Translations under genes and position numbers: made by a program
Notes under the pieces: model-generated
What the model was told of the DNA's origin: nothing
Seen by the model: only the letters and a program-made list of their open reading frames with translations
Database searches by the model: none
Shown: positions 8,797 to 17,086 of the stretch, piece by piece
Numbering within the stretch: position 1 is the stretch's first letter
Layout of the letters: each line of letters begins with the position of its first letter
Assembly: GCA_964439935.1 (NCBI GenBank)
Contig: CAYTPW010000008.1
Span: 62,001-126,000 of the forward strand
Reading direction: 5' to 3'
DNA from: JABMQW01 sp964439935
GTDB taxonomy: Bacteria; Fidelibacterota; Marinisomatia; Marinisomatales; TCS56
Length of the DNA stretch: 64,000 nucleotides

Positions 8797-9840
8797 ATGG
8801 CAAAGTTAACTAAACAATTATCATTTCTGGATCGTTGGTTAACACTATGGATTTTTCTGGCAATGATCAGCGGAGTCTCGATTGGTTACCTGCTGCCGGG
8901 CGTGGAAGGATTTATCGCTCGATTTCAGGTCGGCACCACCAATCTACCCATCGCGATCGGCCTGATCCTGATGATGTATCCACCATTGGCGAAAGTGCGC
9001 TACGAAGAGCTAGGTGATGTCTTTCGCAACTGGCGGGTACTGGGCCTATCACTGGTTCAGAACTGGATCATCGGACCGATCCTGATGTTTGTTCTGGCAA
9101 TCGTATTTCTACGCGGCTATCCGGAATTCATGACCGGTTTAATCATGATTGGCCTGGCGCGTTGCATTGCCATGGTGATCGTCTGGAATGAACTGGCCCG
9201 TGGTGATAATGAATATGTGGCCGGACTGGTAGCTTTCAATAGCATTTTCCAGGTCCTGTTTTACAGTGTCTACGCTTATATCTTCATCACAATCCTGCCC
9301 CCACTATTTGGCCTCAGTGGCAGTGTAGTGGAGGTGAGTATAGGCCAGATCGCCGAAAGCGTTTTTATTTATCTGGGAATCCCATTCTTCGCCGGTATGC
9401 TTACCCGCTTCCTATTGGTTAAAGCTCGTGGCAAGGATTGGTACCATAATGTTTTCATTCCTAAAATCAGCCCAATAACCCTGATTGCCCTGTTATTCAC
9501 GATTGTGGTGATGTTCAGCCTGAAAGGTAATTTGATCGTTTCAATTCCTCTGGATGTGGTGCGTATTGCTATTCCATTGTTGATTTATTTCGTGGTAATG
9601 TTTTTGGTGAGTTTCTGGATGGGTAAGAAAATCGGTGCCGATTATTCAAAGACTACGGCTATCTCATTTACAGCAGCCAGTAACAATTTTGAACTGGCAA
9701 TTGCCGTCGCAGTGGCAGTCTTCGGTATCAATTCCGCTATAGCCTTCACTACCGTAATTGGCCCCCTGGTGGAGGTGCCTGTATTAATCGGATTAGTGAA
9801 TGTGGCATTAAGATTTCAGAAGAAGTATTTCATACAATGA
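8797..9840 (+). CDS. acr3: ACR3-family arsenite efflux transporter
   Basis: 347 residues, about ten membrane helices, of the ACR3 branch of the bile/arsenite/riboflavin transporter superfamily. The hallmark GLARCIAMVIVWNELA segment carries the cysteine needed for arsenite transport, and NNFELAIAVAVAVFG is the second signature. It exports As(III) using the proton motive force. It closes the ars operon; no arsenate reductase (ArsC), ArsM or ArsA gene is present in the window, so this operon as seen handles arsenite directly or relies on a reductase elsewhere. Confidence 0.93.
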   Translation: MAKLTKQLSFLDRWLTLWIFLAMISGVSIGYLLPGVEGFIARFQVGTTNLPIAIGLILMMYPPLAKVRYEELGDVFRNWRVLGLSLVQNWIIGPILMFVLAIVFLRGYPEFMTGLIMIGLARCIAMVIVWNELARGDNEYVAGLVAFNSIFQVLFYSVYAYIFITILPPLFGLSGSVVEVSIGQIAESVFIYLGIPFFAGMLTRFLLVKARGKDWYHNVFIPKISPITLIALLFTIVVMFSLKGNLIVSIPLDVVRIAIPLLIYFVVMFLVSFWMGKKIGADYSKTTAISFTAASNNFELAIAVAVAVFGINSAIAFTTVIGPLVEVPVLIGLVNVALRFQKKYFIQ

Positions 9841-10063
9841 ATCAGATATTGATCTCAATTGTTGAACTGATTTTATTTGAATAATGAATTTGTAAGCACT
9901 ACATTCTTGCTGGAGTAACAAATATTATCATCCCTTTACGTGATGATTCGATTCTGATGTATCGATATTACTTTTGATTTGGGTGCACGCTGCTTACTGA
10001 TATGCTTTAATGATGTATTGTGAGGATGATTATTTGTAATTAGTTCAATTATAGGAGGTTAAG

Positions 10064-10570
10064 ATGGATCCCTATATCAAGCATCTGATTGTGGTTTTCC
10101 TGATTCCGGTAATTCCTGCATTCCTTTTTTACAAAATCATCCCTTCCAAGACCTTCGTAAAAGGTCCCTTTCAAGGTTTGCAGATTGATATGAGTGGTGC
10201 GTTTGCTGGCTATTTCATATTACTGCTAATGATTTTTGTTTTTATGTCGCCGCCGGAAAGTAACTGGGATATTTGGACGGTGACCGGAGATATGTACCTA
10301 TCTGACGGAGAAATCATTTATGATAATGTATTAGCAGTAAAAGTGCAACCAGCTTTGCATAATGTCAATAGTGATAGCAGCTTTAGCGTAAATGTAATTC
10401 GTTCACCAGACCAATCGGGCAGGATGAAATTTCCCCAGTTAATTGCCGAATATGCCGGCTACATCCCGTTTTCTCATGATTTGAATAACGCTCAAAATAT
10501 CACGTTGCCCGGTAAAAAAGTATTGCAGTTATCAAAGCCGATCGTGCTGGTCGAACGACCGGGCAGCTGA
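10064..10570 (+). CDS. Hypothetical membrane protein with a C-terminal beta-rich domain
   Basis: 168 residues. Two membrane helices (about 7-25 and 45-62) are followed by a roughly 100-residue beta-rich part (VTGDMYLSDGEIIYDN ... ILVLVE-like end) that resembles, loosely, a carboxypeptidase-regulatory or transthyretin-like fold; this is by eye and uncertain. It has a strong AGGAGG ribosome site eight bases before the ATG. The next two genes follow at 13 and 48 bases on the same strand, so the three may form an operon. I do not recognise a named family. Confidence 0.65.
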   Translation: MDPYIKHLIVVFLIPVIPAFLFYKIIPSKTFVKGPFQGLQIDMSGAFAGYFILLLMIFVFMSPPESNWDIWTVTGDMYLSDGEIIYDNVLAVKVQPALHNVNSDSSFSVNVIRSPDQSGRMKFPQLIAEYAGYIPFSHDLNNAQNITLPGKKVLQLSKPIVLVERPGS

Positions 10571-10583
10571 GGAGATAACCAAA

Positions 10584-10961
10584 ATGAATAAACTAATAGT
10601 CACCGGAATTAAAATTGTTTTTATAGGAATATTTTCATGCCATTTTCTGATTGCAGATCCACCGGATACAGCGAAATACGTATCAGGTAAATTGGACATA
10701 GAATTGGAAAGCGGTAAGAAATTACCGGCATCGAACCTGGAGATTGTTTTAACAGATACCAGTAGCACAAGGCAATTGTTTAAAACAATAACTGCCAGTG
10801 ATGGTTTCTATTTTGTCGATTCAGTGCCGTTTGGTGAATATATAATAGAAGCTTGGAATGATAGCACACGAATCATGGAGCAGCGAATTGATGTGCAGCA
10901 AGCGCCACTCTTTCAAAACAAAGATATCAGCATCCCCGCGAGTGAATTGAAGAAGGATTAA
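10584..10961 (+). CDS. Secreted transthyretin/carboxypeptidase-regulatory-like protein
   Basis: 125 residues with an N-terminal signal peptide (about residues 1-22). The rest reads like one prealbumin-like domain: VSGKLDIELESGKKLPAS, ITASDGFYFVDSVPFGEYII, and a closing strand. Such domains usually serve as structural or binding modules on the cell surface or in the periplasm. The ribosome site GAGGAG is well spaced. It sits between a membrane protein with a possibly similar fold and a lipase. Confidence 0.65.
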   Translation: MNKLIVTGIKIVFIGIFSCHFLIADPPDTAKYVSGKLDIELESGKKLPASNLEIVLTDTSSTRQLFKTITASDGFYFVDSVPFGEYIIEAWNDSTRIMEQRIDVQQAPLFQNKDISIPASELKKD

Positions 10962-11009
10962 TCGCCGGGGCATCATTCAATGTTAATAGTCTAATCAACT
11001 GGAGGTTTT

Positions 11010-12116
11010 ATGAAATATCCAAATCCAATCATATTTATTCACGGAATTCAAGGAGCCTGGTTAAAAAATCAATACCCTGTAGATTACCAGGATGAAATCT
11101 ACTGGACTGGTATCCTGAAAAAGAAGTTTGATAAATTGCATCTCAGTGCAATTAACAGCGACGTTGATAAGGATATCAACACATTTATTTTTCCCCATCA
11201 AGCAGTACCATTAATCTACGAATCGATTGTTGAAGAACTGCGCTCAGAGGCAACCGAACAAAGTTACCTGTTTACCTATGATTGGCGGAAAGATAATCGG
11301 CTTGCGGCAGAGAAACTGGGGGAATTCATCCGGCAAATTCTAGAACGGGCTAAAATCCATGCTAAATCTGGTCAAGCACCACCCGACAAAATAACTCTGG
11401 TCGGCCACAGTATGGGGGGACTGGTAATCAAATGGTTTTTATTGCAAGTTCTTCCCGCTGATGAACGGTCTCTGGTAGACAAAATAATAACAATTGCTAC
11501 GCCCTACCGCGGCAGTCTGAAAGCAATCGAGGCAATTTTACCGGGTGCACGCCGTTTCTTTGGCATGGAAGCTCAGAAAAATATGCGCAAGGCTTCCCGA
11601 ACTTTACCGGGAGTGTATCAATTACTGCCTTCGTGGGATAAAGCTGTTATCGATAAATCCACTGGGGACAATATTGACATCTTCGATGCGAAAAACTGGC
11701 AGGGAAATGTGGTTCGTAAACTGGAACGTAATTATGGTGCGGATTTCCTGCCGGCCATGCTAGAGGATGCCGGTGAATTCTCCGCAGTTGTTAAAACTGA
11801 ATACCCAGATGATTTAAAAGATCGGTTTTATTGCGTCTACGGTGAAGGTAGTGAAACATTGAAACAGGTTAGGGTCGATCGCAATAAAGATAATTATTAT
11901 GATTTCGCAAAAGCGGATGAAAACAAAAAAGGTGATGGGACGGTTCATAATCGATCTTCGTATGTCGAAGCAGCCGGTCACTTGAAGGCTGATAGGCTTC
12001 CAATTGAAATCGGTGGCCAGCACGCCCAGTTGCCTAATCACGAAGATGTGCAGGATTATATAATCAATCTGCTCACTGGCAGTGAATTGCTGCAAACATT
12101 TCGATCCAAAGAATAA
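11010..12116 (+). CDS. LCAT/PGAP1-like alpha/beta-hydrolase (lipase or acyltransferase)
   Basis: 368 residues. PIIFIHGIQGAW gives the oxyanion region, TYDWRKDNR is typical of the LCAT group, and VGHSMGGLV is the nucleophile elbow (Ser near residue 134). GDGTVHNRSSYVEA and a late His (GGQHAQLPNHEDVQDYI) fit the rest of the triad. No signal peptide is seen, so it appears cytoplasmic. Ribosome site TGGAGG is present. Likely acts on phospholipid or an acyl ester; substrate unknown. Its link to the two preceding small genes is inferred from spacing and strand. Confidence 0.78.
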   Translation: MKYPNPIIFIHGIQGAWLKNQYPVDYQDEIYWTGILKKKFDKLHLSAINSDVDKDINTFIFPHQAVPLIYESIVEELRSEATEQSYLFTYDWRKDNRLAAEKLGEFIRQILERAKIHAKSGQAPPDKITLVGHSMGGLVIKWFLLQVLPADERSLVDKIITIATPYRGSLKAIEAILPGARRFFGMEAQKNMRKASRTLPGVYQLLPSWDKAVIDKSTGDNIDIFDAKNWQGNVVRKLERNYGADFLPAMLEDAGEFSAVVKTEYPDDLKDRFYCVYGEGSETLKQVRVDRNKDNYYDFAKADENKKGDGTVHNRSSYVEAAGHLKADRLPIEIGGQHAQLPNHEDVQDYIINLLTGSELLQTFRSKE

Positions 12117-12138
12117 GCAGTCAGTAATATACCGAATC

Positions 12139-12251
12139 TGTCATCTCGAATCCTGATGCAATCTGGATGAGAAATCTACATTTATTTGGTTACCAACATA
12201 AGTAGATTTCTCAATCATCCCGAATTCTTCGGGTCTCATTTCGAAATGACA
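12139..12251. repeat. MITE-like inverted repeat (TGTCATCTCGA...TCGAAATGACA)
   Basis: A 113-base element whose ends are inverted copies (TGTCATCTCGA and TCGAAATGACA). The internal arms also pair: GAGAAATCTACATTTATTTGG against CCAACATAAGTAGATTTCTC. It is non-coding and related copies occur near 6624, 24138, 24219, 47891-48114 and 48443. It probably folds into a long hairpin when transcribed. Confidence 0.75.
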
Positions 12252-12299
12252 ATTTTCAGTTAATGCCACCCTGAGCTTGTTCTAGTCCACGGAATAGGG

Positions 12300-12447
12300 A
12301 AACCGTTTAAACGGTTATTTTCCATTGGATGCCCAACTCCCCACGGTTGAAACCGTGGGCTATGCTACAGGGGGTATAATTTCAACAGCCCACGATTTTA
12401 ATCGTGGGTTAGTTTGTGCAAAACAAATGTAACCGTTTTAACGGTTT
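12300..12447. repeat. REP-like palindrome cluster 1
   Basis: Four short palindromes in a row: AACCGTTTAAACGGTT (12301-12316), CCCACGGTTGAAACCGTGGG (12340-12359), CCCACGATTTTAATCGTGGG (12389-12408) and AACCGTTTTAACGGTT (12431-12446). The last three occur in the same order at 24370-24488, again just upstream of a plus-strand gene. Similar hairpins in other bacteria are linked to REP-associated transposases; none is in this window. Confidence 0.8.
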
Positions 12448-12475
12448 ATAATATTAGCAGCCATAAATTCACGTT

Positions 12476-13693
12476 ATGAAACCGGTATCAATCACAATTG
12501 ATCAAGCGCGTAGGTTAGCAGTAAAACAACAATTGCTGGCTGAACCGAATCTGGTAATCGGTAAAGAAGGTGCAGTTCAGGTGATGGATAAACTGGGTTA
12601 CATACAGATTGATACTATCAATGTGATCAATCGCGCCCATCACCACATCCTGTGGACCCGCCTGCCCGATTACAGACTGGAATATCTGGACGAATTGCTG
12701 GCGATTGACCGACAGGTATTCGAGTACTGGGGACATGCCGCCTCATACCTGCCCATATCGGATTATCGATTTTACCACCGGGCTATGCTGCAATCCGCCG
12801 ATCCTCATTCCAAATGGGAGCGGGAACGACTGCGCAATTTCGGCCATCTGATGCAACCGGTGCTGGAACGGATTCGTGATGAAGGACCTTTGGGCGTTAA
12901 AGATTTTCCGGGGCCAGACAATGGACCAAAAAACCGCTGGGGTGGTCGCAAACCGGAAAAAGTAGCCTTAGAGATGCTGCTATGGCGTGGTGAATTGATG
13001 GTCACCCGCCGGGAAAAATTCCACCGCATCTACGATTTAACCGGACGAGTCCTGCCGGTTGATGTTGACAAGACAATACCATCCAACGAAGAACTGGCTC
13101 GCTTTCATGTTTTACGCGCCCTGAAGGCTTTTGGCATTGCCACCGAAAAGGAGATTGCCGATCATCTGCAACTCGCCATGAAAGATGAGATTAAAACAGC
13201 TATTTGCACGCTGGATGCTGCTGGTGAGATACGGCAAGTAAATATTGATGGGCAAAAGGAGGTTAACTGGACACAGCCGGACTACCTGGTGGATTGTGAT
13301 CGGCCATTGGATAAACCCAAAATCCATTTTCTCTCACCCTTCGACAACCTGATAATTCAGCGCAAAAGAACTAATCGGTTGTTTGATTTTGATTATACGC
13401 TGGAATGTTATGTCCCGGCAGCCAAGCGCAAATGGGGCTATTTTGTTCTACCTATTCTCTGGGGTGACCAGCTGGTTGGTCGCCTTGATCCGAAGGCGGA
13501 CCGGAAGCAGAAAGTACTAATTATTAAATCTTTCCAGTTTGAACCAGGATTTGAGGAATTTGAGGCCATACTTCCAGGCTTGATCCGGAAATTAACTGAT
13601 TTGGCGAAATTCAACGGTTGTGAAAAAGTGAGCGTGGATGCAGTCTATCCCAGACGAATTTCGGATACCATAAGAAAAGGTATTAGTTCATAA
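12476..13693 (+). CDS. YcaQ/AlkX-type winged-helix DNA glycosylase family protein (HTH_42)
   Basis: 405 residues. The N-terminal winged-helix part contains LGYIQIDTINVINRAHHHILWTR, with the QID triad (QXD motif) used for catalysis in Escherichia coli YcaQ, which unhooks DNA interstrand crosslinks. FEYWGHAASYLP and LLWRGELMVTRREKFHRIYDL are further family blocks, and the C-terminus (YVPAAKRKWGYFVLPILWGD) matches as well. Length agrees with the family. It stands alone downstream of a repeat cluster and has no clear ribosome site. Function as a crosslink glycosylase is inferred from family. Confidence 0.85.
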   Translation: MKPVSITIDQARRLAVKQQLLAEPNLVIGKEGAVQVMDKLGYIQIDTINVINRAHHHILWTRLPDYRLEYLDELLAIDRQVFEYWGHAASYLPISDYRFYHRAMLQSADPHSKWERERLRNFGHLMQPVLERIRDEGPLGVKDFPGPDNGPKNRWGGRKPEKVALEMLLWRGELMVTRREKFHRIYDLTGRVLPVDVDKTIPSNEELARFHVLRALKAFGIATEKEIADHLQLAMKDEIKTAICTLDAAGEIRQVNIDGQKEVNWTQPDYLVDCDRPLDKPKIHFLSPFDNLIIQRKRTNRLFDFDYTLECYVPAAKRKWGYFVLPILWGDQLVGRLDPKADRKQKVLIIKSFQFEPGFEEFEAILPGLIRKLTDLAKFNGCEKVSVDAVYPRRISDTIRKGISS

Positions 13694-13715
13694 AACAATA
13701 CCGCAACAAATTAAA

Positions 13716-15278
13716 TCATGTTTTAAAATAACGCGGTATCACCCGGATCAACGCCCACAATCCCTGCAACCGCTTTTTAATTGTTTTTCCGAATAGCAGT
13801 TTCGGTGAATGTAAGAAGGCATTATAAATGCTCTTATTATAGGGATGCCACCACATCGACTGGCGGGCAAACGGGAAATAATCTTTGACAATCACCTGAG
13901 GCTGGGTCATCTCCTCGAAACCCCATTGACCATGGGTACGCCCGCCGTTGCCTGAATTCTTGAAACCACCCCAGGGTGTTTCAGCCATACCATGGCTCAT
14001 TAAATGATCGTTTATCAATACTGCCCCGACTTCCAGGCGGCGGGCTAGAGATTCGGCATAATTGCGATCTTTGGACCAGACCGAGCCAGTAAGCCCGAGG
14101 TCGCTATCGTTGGCCAATTGGACTGCTTCTTCCATATCAGCCACTTTCATGATTGCCAGAACCGGTCCGAAGGTTTCTTCCTGCATTACCCGCATTTCAT
14201 GGTTAACATCTGTTAATACAATAGCTGGCAGAGCATTATTCAAACTGGTGTCAACCGGATTAGCTTGCACCAGAATTTTCGCACCTTTTGCCAGGGCATC
14301 TTCCAGATGTTCCTGAACGACCTGAACCTGGTTGGTGGTAGTCATAACACCCATATCGTTAGTGAGATCGGTGCCAAGACCGATCTTGAAAGTGGATATC
14401 TTTTCCTCCATTAACTCGCAGAAATTATCGTACACCTGTTCGTGTACATAAATCCGTTCGGTAGCTCCGCAATTCTGGCCGGAATTAGTGAAGCCAGCCC
14501 AGATTGCACCACCGACTGCCCGGGAAATATCGGCATCGGGGCAGACCAGCATCGGATCATTGCCGCCCAGTTCCAGGCTTAGAGGTGTCAGGGTTTCGGC
14601 AGCTTGCTTGCTGAGTATTTTTCCAACTGCTTCCGAACCGGTAAAAAATAATTTATCAACCCGATTTTCGAAGAATGCAGAACCAACTTCCCGACCGGGT
14701 AGATTGATGAAATTGAAAACACCCTCCGGTAACCCTGATTGCTCAAATATATCCGCCAGCTTTCGACCCACTGCCAATGTCTCACTGGCGGTTTTAATCA
14801 CAATGGCATTTCCTGCCAACAGGCCAAAAGCAATTTCGTGAAACGGAATTCCGAAAGGATAATTCCAGGGTGAAATAATACCGACTATACCGTATGGTAC
14901 ATGTACTACTTTGGACCTTTTATAGATCAACAGGAGACTGCCGGTTCGCAATTTTTTATCGCTTAGAAAGCGTGAAGCATTTTTGGCATAATAATTAGCG
15001 GCAAGTGCGGCCGCAAAGATTTCTCCTACCATAGCATCCAGTTTGACCTTGCCATTATCCTGCGAGATGATAGTAGCGATCTCGTCCGCGTTTTCCACCA
15101 GGTAATCGCGCACCTTAAAAATATATCGTGCCCGTTCGTTTACCGGCCGGGCTGCCCACTCCTTTTGAGCTACCCGGGCTTTGGCAAAGATTAACTGTAA
15201 TTCTTCGGGGGTTGTTAATTGTACTTGCCCGATCTTTTCGCCGGTGGCGGGGTTGAAGCAATCAGTGAAATTGGTCAT
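13716..15278 (-). CDS. NAD(P)-dependent aldehyde dehydrogenase, succinate-semialdehyde-dehydrogenase-like
   Basis: 520 residues of the ALDH superfamily. ISPWNYPFGIPFHEIA is the cofactor region, FTGSEAVGK the Rossmann glycine turn, LELGGNDP the general-base Glu motif, and NSGQNCGATERIYV the catalytic Cys (near residue 290). The C-terminus is longer than in standard members: about 45 basic, aromatic residues (from FPFARQSMWWHPYNKS to RVIPRYFKT) that may touch the membrane. It lies 43 bases after the GMC oxidoreductase stop on the same strand, so an aldehyde made by that enzyme is a plausible substrate. Confidence 0.9.
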   Translation of the reverse strand: MTNFTDCFNPATGEKIGQVQLTTPEELQLIFAKARVAQKEWAARPVNERARYIFKVRDYLVENADEIATIISQDNGKVKLDAMVGEIFAAALAANYYAKNASRFLSDKKLRTGSLLLIYKRSKVVHVPYGIVGIISPWNYPFGIPFHEIAFGLLAGNAIVIKTASETLAVGRKLADIFEQSGLPEGVFNFINLPGREVGSAFFENRVDKLFFTGSEAVGKILSKQAAETLTPLSLELGGNDPMLVCPDADISRAVGGAIWAGFTNSGQNCGATERIYVHEQVYDNFCELMEEKISTFKIGLGTDLTNDMGVMTTTNQVQVVQEHLEDALAKGAKILVQANPVDTSLNNALPAIVLTDVNHEMRVMQEETFGPVLAIMKVADMEEAVQLANDSDLGLTGSVWSKDRNYAESLARRLEVGAVLINDHLMSHGMAETPWGGFKNSGNGGRTHGQWGFEEMTQPQVIVKDYFPFARQSMWWHPYNKSIYNAFLHSPKLLFGKTIKKRLQGLWALIRVIPRYFKT

Positions 15279-15321
15279 TGGTCAATAGTCAACAGTCAGT
15301 GGTTATTGGGTAAATTTCATA

Positions 15322-16899
15322 TTATTCATTGCTGGCGTTCGTCGGAAATTTTTCCATAAAATATTCAGCGACGGCGGTTATTGTCAGGCTGGGATTTACT
15401 CCCAGATTGGCGGGGATCACCGATCCATCGATCACATAAAGATTGTCATAGCCATGAATTTTACAGTTTAAATCGATTACACCTTTATCCGGCGATTCAG
15501 CCATCACACAGCCACCCAGAATATGAGCAGTGGTAGATGTATCCAACAGTACTTCAGGCAGGCAACTGGCGGGTCGACCGTTGATCTTTTCCGCCATTCG
15601 TTCAGCGAATTCATTCGCAACTGGAATATAGGACGGTACCTTTTTATCGGTGTGCCAGTTGGAATTCATCGAGCGGCCACCGAGACGCCACCAGCGCGGT
15701 TTGTATTCCAATCGCAAATAATTATCAATCTTCTGCATCACCAGCAGGATAGTTGCCCGTTTGGCCCAGCCGAATGGGACCAGAAAACGCAGAAAAATAA
15801 GCGGATGACGAATGATATTACCTAAAAATCGCAGCGGCCGTGGCCAGGGTTTACCACCACCGACCATTAATGTTGTCAATAATGCCATAGCATCGTGGCC
15901 TTTACCGTAACGCACTGTCTCGATCTGGGTGTTGTTGTCAGGATAGATACCGGAGGTGATCGCAATACCCGTTGAATAATCTACATCGCTTTTCTTTGCC
16001 ACCACACCGAGCAGCGCTTCGCTGTTGGTGCGGGTCACATTGCCGAGTTGATCAGAAATATCTGGCAACGAACCATTGGTTTTGCAATGGTGTAATAATT
16101 TTATCGTACCGAGAACACCACCAGAAAAGATGACACCACGAGACTCGAATTGCTGTTTGCTGGGAATCAGTCCGGTGGCGTTTTTCGTGGTAACCAAATA
16201 GCCATTACCATTTTGTTTTACATCGGTGACACGGGTTTCCGGTATGATAGTTACGCCTAATTGTTCTGCTAAATAGAGATAATTCAGATCCAGTGTGTTT
16301 TTAGCACCCAGCCGACAACCGGTCATACAGGCTCCGCAAGAGGTGCAGCCGGTGCGGTCGGGACCTTCGCCATCGAAATAGGGATCGGGAACGGTCAGGT
16401 CAGGTTCACCATAGTAGATACCGACCTCGTTGATATGAAAGGTGTCGCCCTTACCGATGTCGGTAGCGCAATCTTTCAGATATTCATCGGCGACAGTTAA
16501 TTCCTGGGCCGGTGTAGCTCCAAGCATCTGTCGTGCTTTATCAAAATACGGTTTAATGATATCACTCCAGCCGGACTGTCCCCAGGCCGGATCATCCAAA
16601 ACAACTTTCGGGGGAATCAGCAGCTGGTTGGCGTACACCAGACTCCCACCACCGACACCGGCGCCATGGAGAATGAAAACATCTTTTAATAGAGTCATAG
16701 CCTGGATTCCGTACAATCCGATCTGGGGCAGCCAGATGAATTTGCGGAGATTCCAATTGCGCTTGGGGAAATCCTGAGGAAGATAACGTTTGCCCTGTTC
16801 AATTACAGCTACGGAATAGCCTTTTTCTGCTAGTCTCAATGCTGCCACTGAGCCTCCGAACCCGGAACCGATTATAATATAGTCATACCCCTTATTCAT
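15322..16899 (-). CDS. GMC-family FAD oxidoreductase with a four-cysteine cluster motif
   Basis: 525 residues. GSGFGGSVAALRLAEKGYSVAVIEQG at the start is the FAD-binding dinucleotide fold (residues 9-35), and NLGVNPSLTITAVAEYFME at the end is the GMC C-terminal signature. It belongs to the cholesterol-oxidase-like branch. In the middle (about residue 193) is CTSCGACMTGC, spaced CX2CX2CX3C like a ferredoxin 4Fe-4S site, followed by AKNTLDLNYL. This suggests electrons leave through an iron-sulphur cluster and not directly to oxygen; that is inference. With the ALDH downstream it could oxidise a sterol or long-chain alcohol to an acid. Confidence 0.87.
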   Translation of the reverse strand: MNKGYDYIIIGSGFGGSVAALRLAEKGYSVAVIEQGKRYLPQDFPKRNWNLRKFIWLPQIGLYGIQAMTLLKDVFILHGAGVGGGSLVYANQLLIPPKVVLDDPAWGQSGWSDIIKPYFDKARQMLGATPAQELTVADEYLKDCATDIGKGDTFHINEVGIYYGEPDLTVPDPYFDGEGPDRTGCTSCGACMTGCRLGAKNTLDLNYLYLAEQLGVTIIPETRVTDVKQNGNGYLVTTKNATGLIPSKQQFESRGVIFSGGVLGTIKLLHHCKTNGSLPDISDQLGNVTRTNSEALLGVVAKKSDVDYSTGIAITSGIYPDNNTQIETVRYGKGHDAMALLTTLMVGGGKPWPRPLRFLGNIIRHPLIFLRFLVPFGWAKRATILLVMQKIDNYLRLEYKPRWWRLGGRSMNSNWHTDKKVPSYIPVANEFAERMAEKINGRPASCLPEVLLDTSTTAHILGGCVMAESPDKGVIDLNCKIHGYDNLYVIDGSVIPANLGVNPSLTITAVAEYFMEKFPTNASNE

Positions 16900-17086
16900 G
16901 GGGTGAATCTACGGTGAAATTGGTTTTGTTGCTGCTTTGAATTCTATATTTTATTTGAAGATATCGACTATAGTATAATTTTAATCTTTAACTGTATTGT
17001 GTAGTGAACTTATTCTATAGATCTCTCGTTCTTACAAATTCAGGATGGAACAGGACAATTTTGTAGGAATAACTCATGATTTGCCC

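Noticed and set aside
8729..8809. 26-codon frame MILVPKAQRIVAIKEKM between thioredoxin and acr3 with stop-start overlap
   Set aside because: Too short, no ribosome site and no family resemblance; it could be a leader peptide but there is no support beyond an open frame.
9841..10063. Terminator after acr3
   Set aside because: AATCAG ... CTGATT could pair but the stem is six bases with a loop over 20, so it is too weak to call.
12300..12447. CRISPR-like repeat array
   Set aside because: The palindromes are not direct repeats with uniform spacers and there is no cas gene; they are REP-like hairpins.
16900..17086. Possible precursor peptide for the radical SAM protein
   Set aside because: I read all frames around the gene and found no short Cys- or Gly-rich peptide with a ribosome site, so a RiPP call is not supported.
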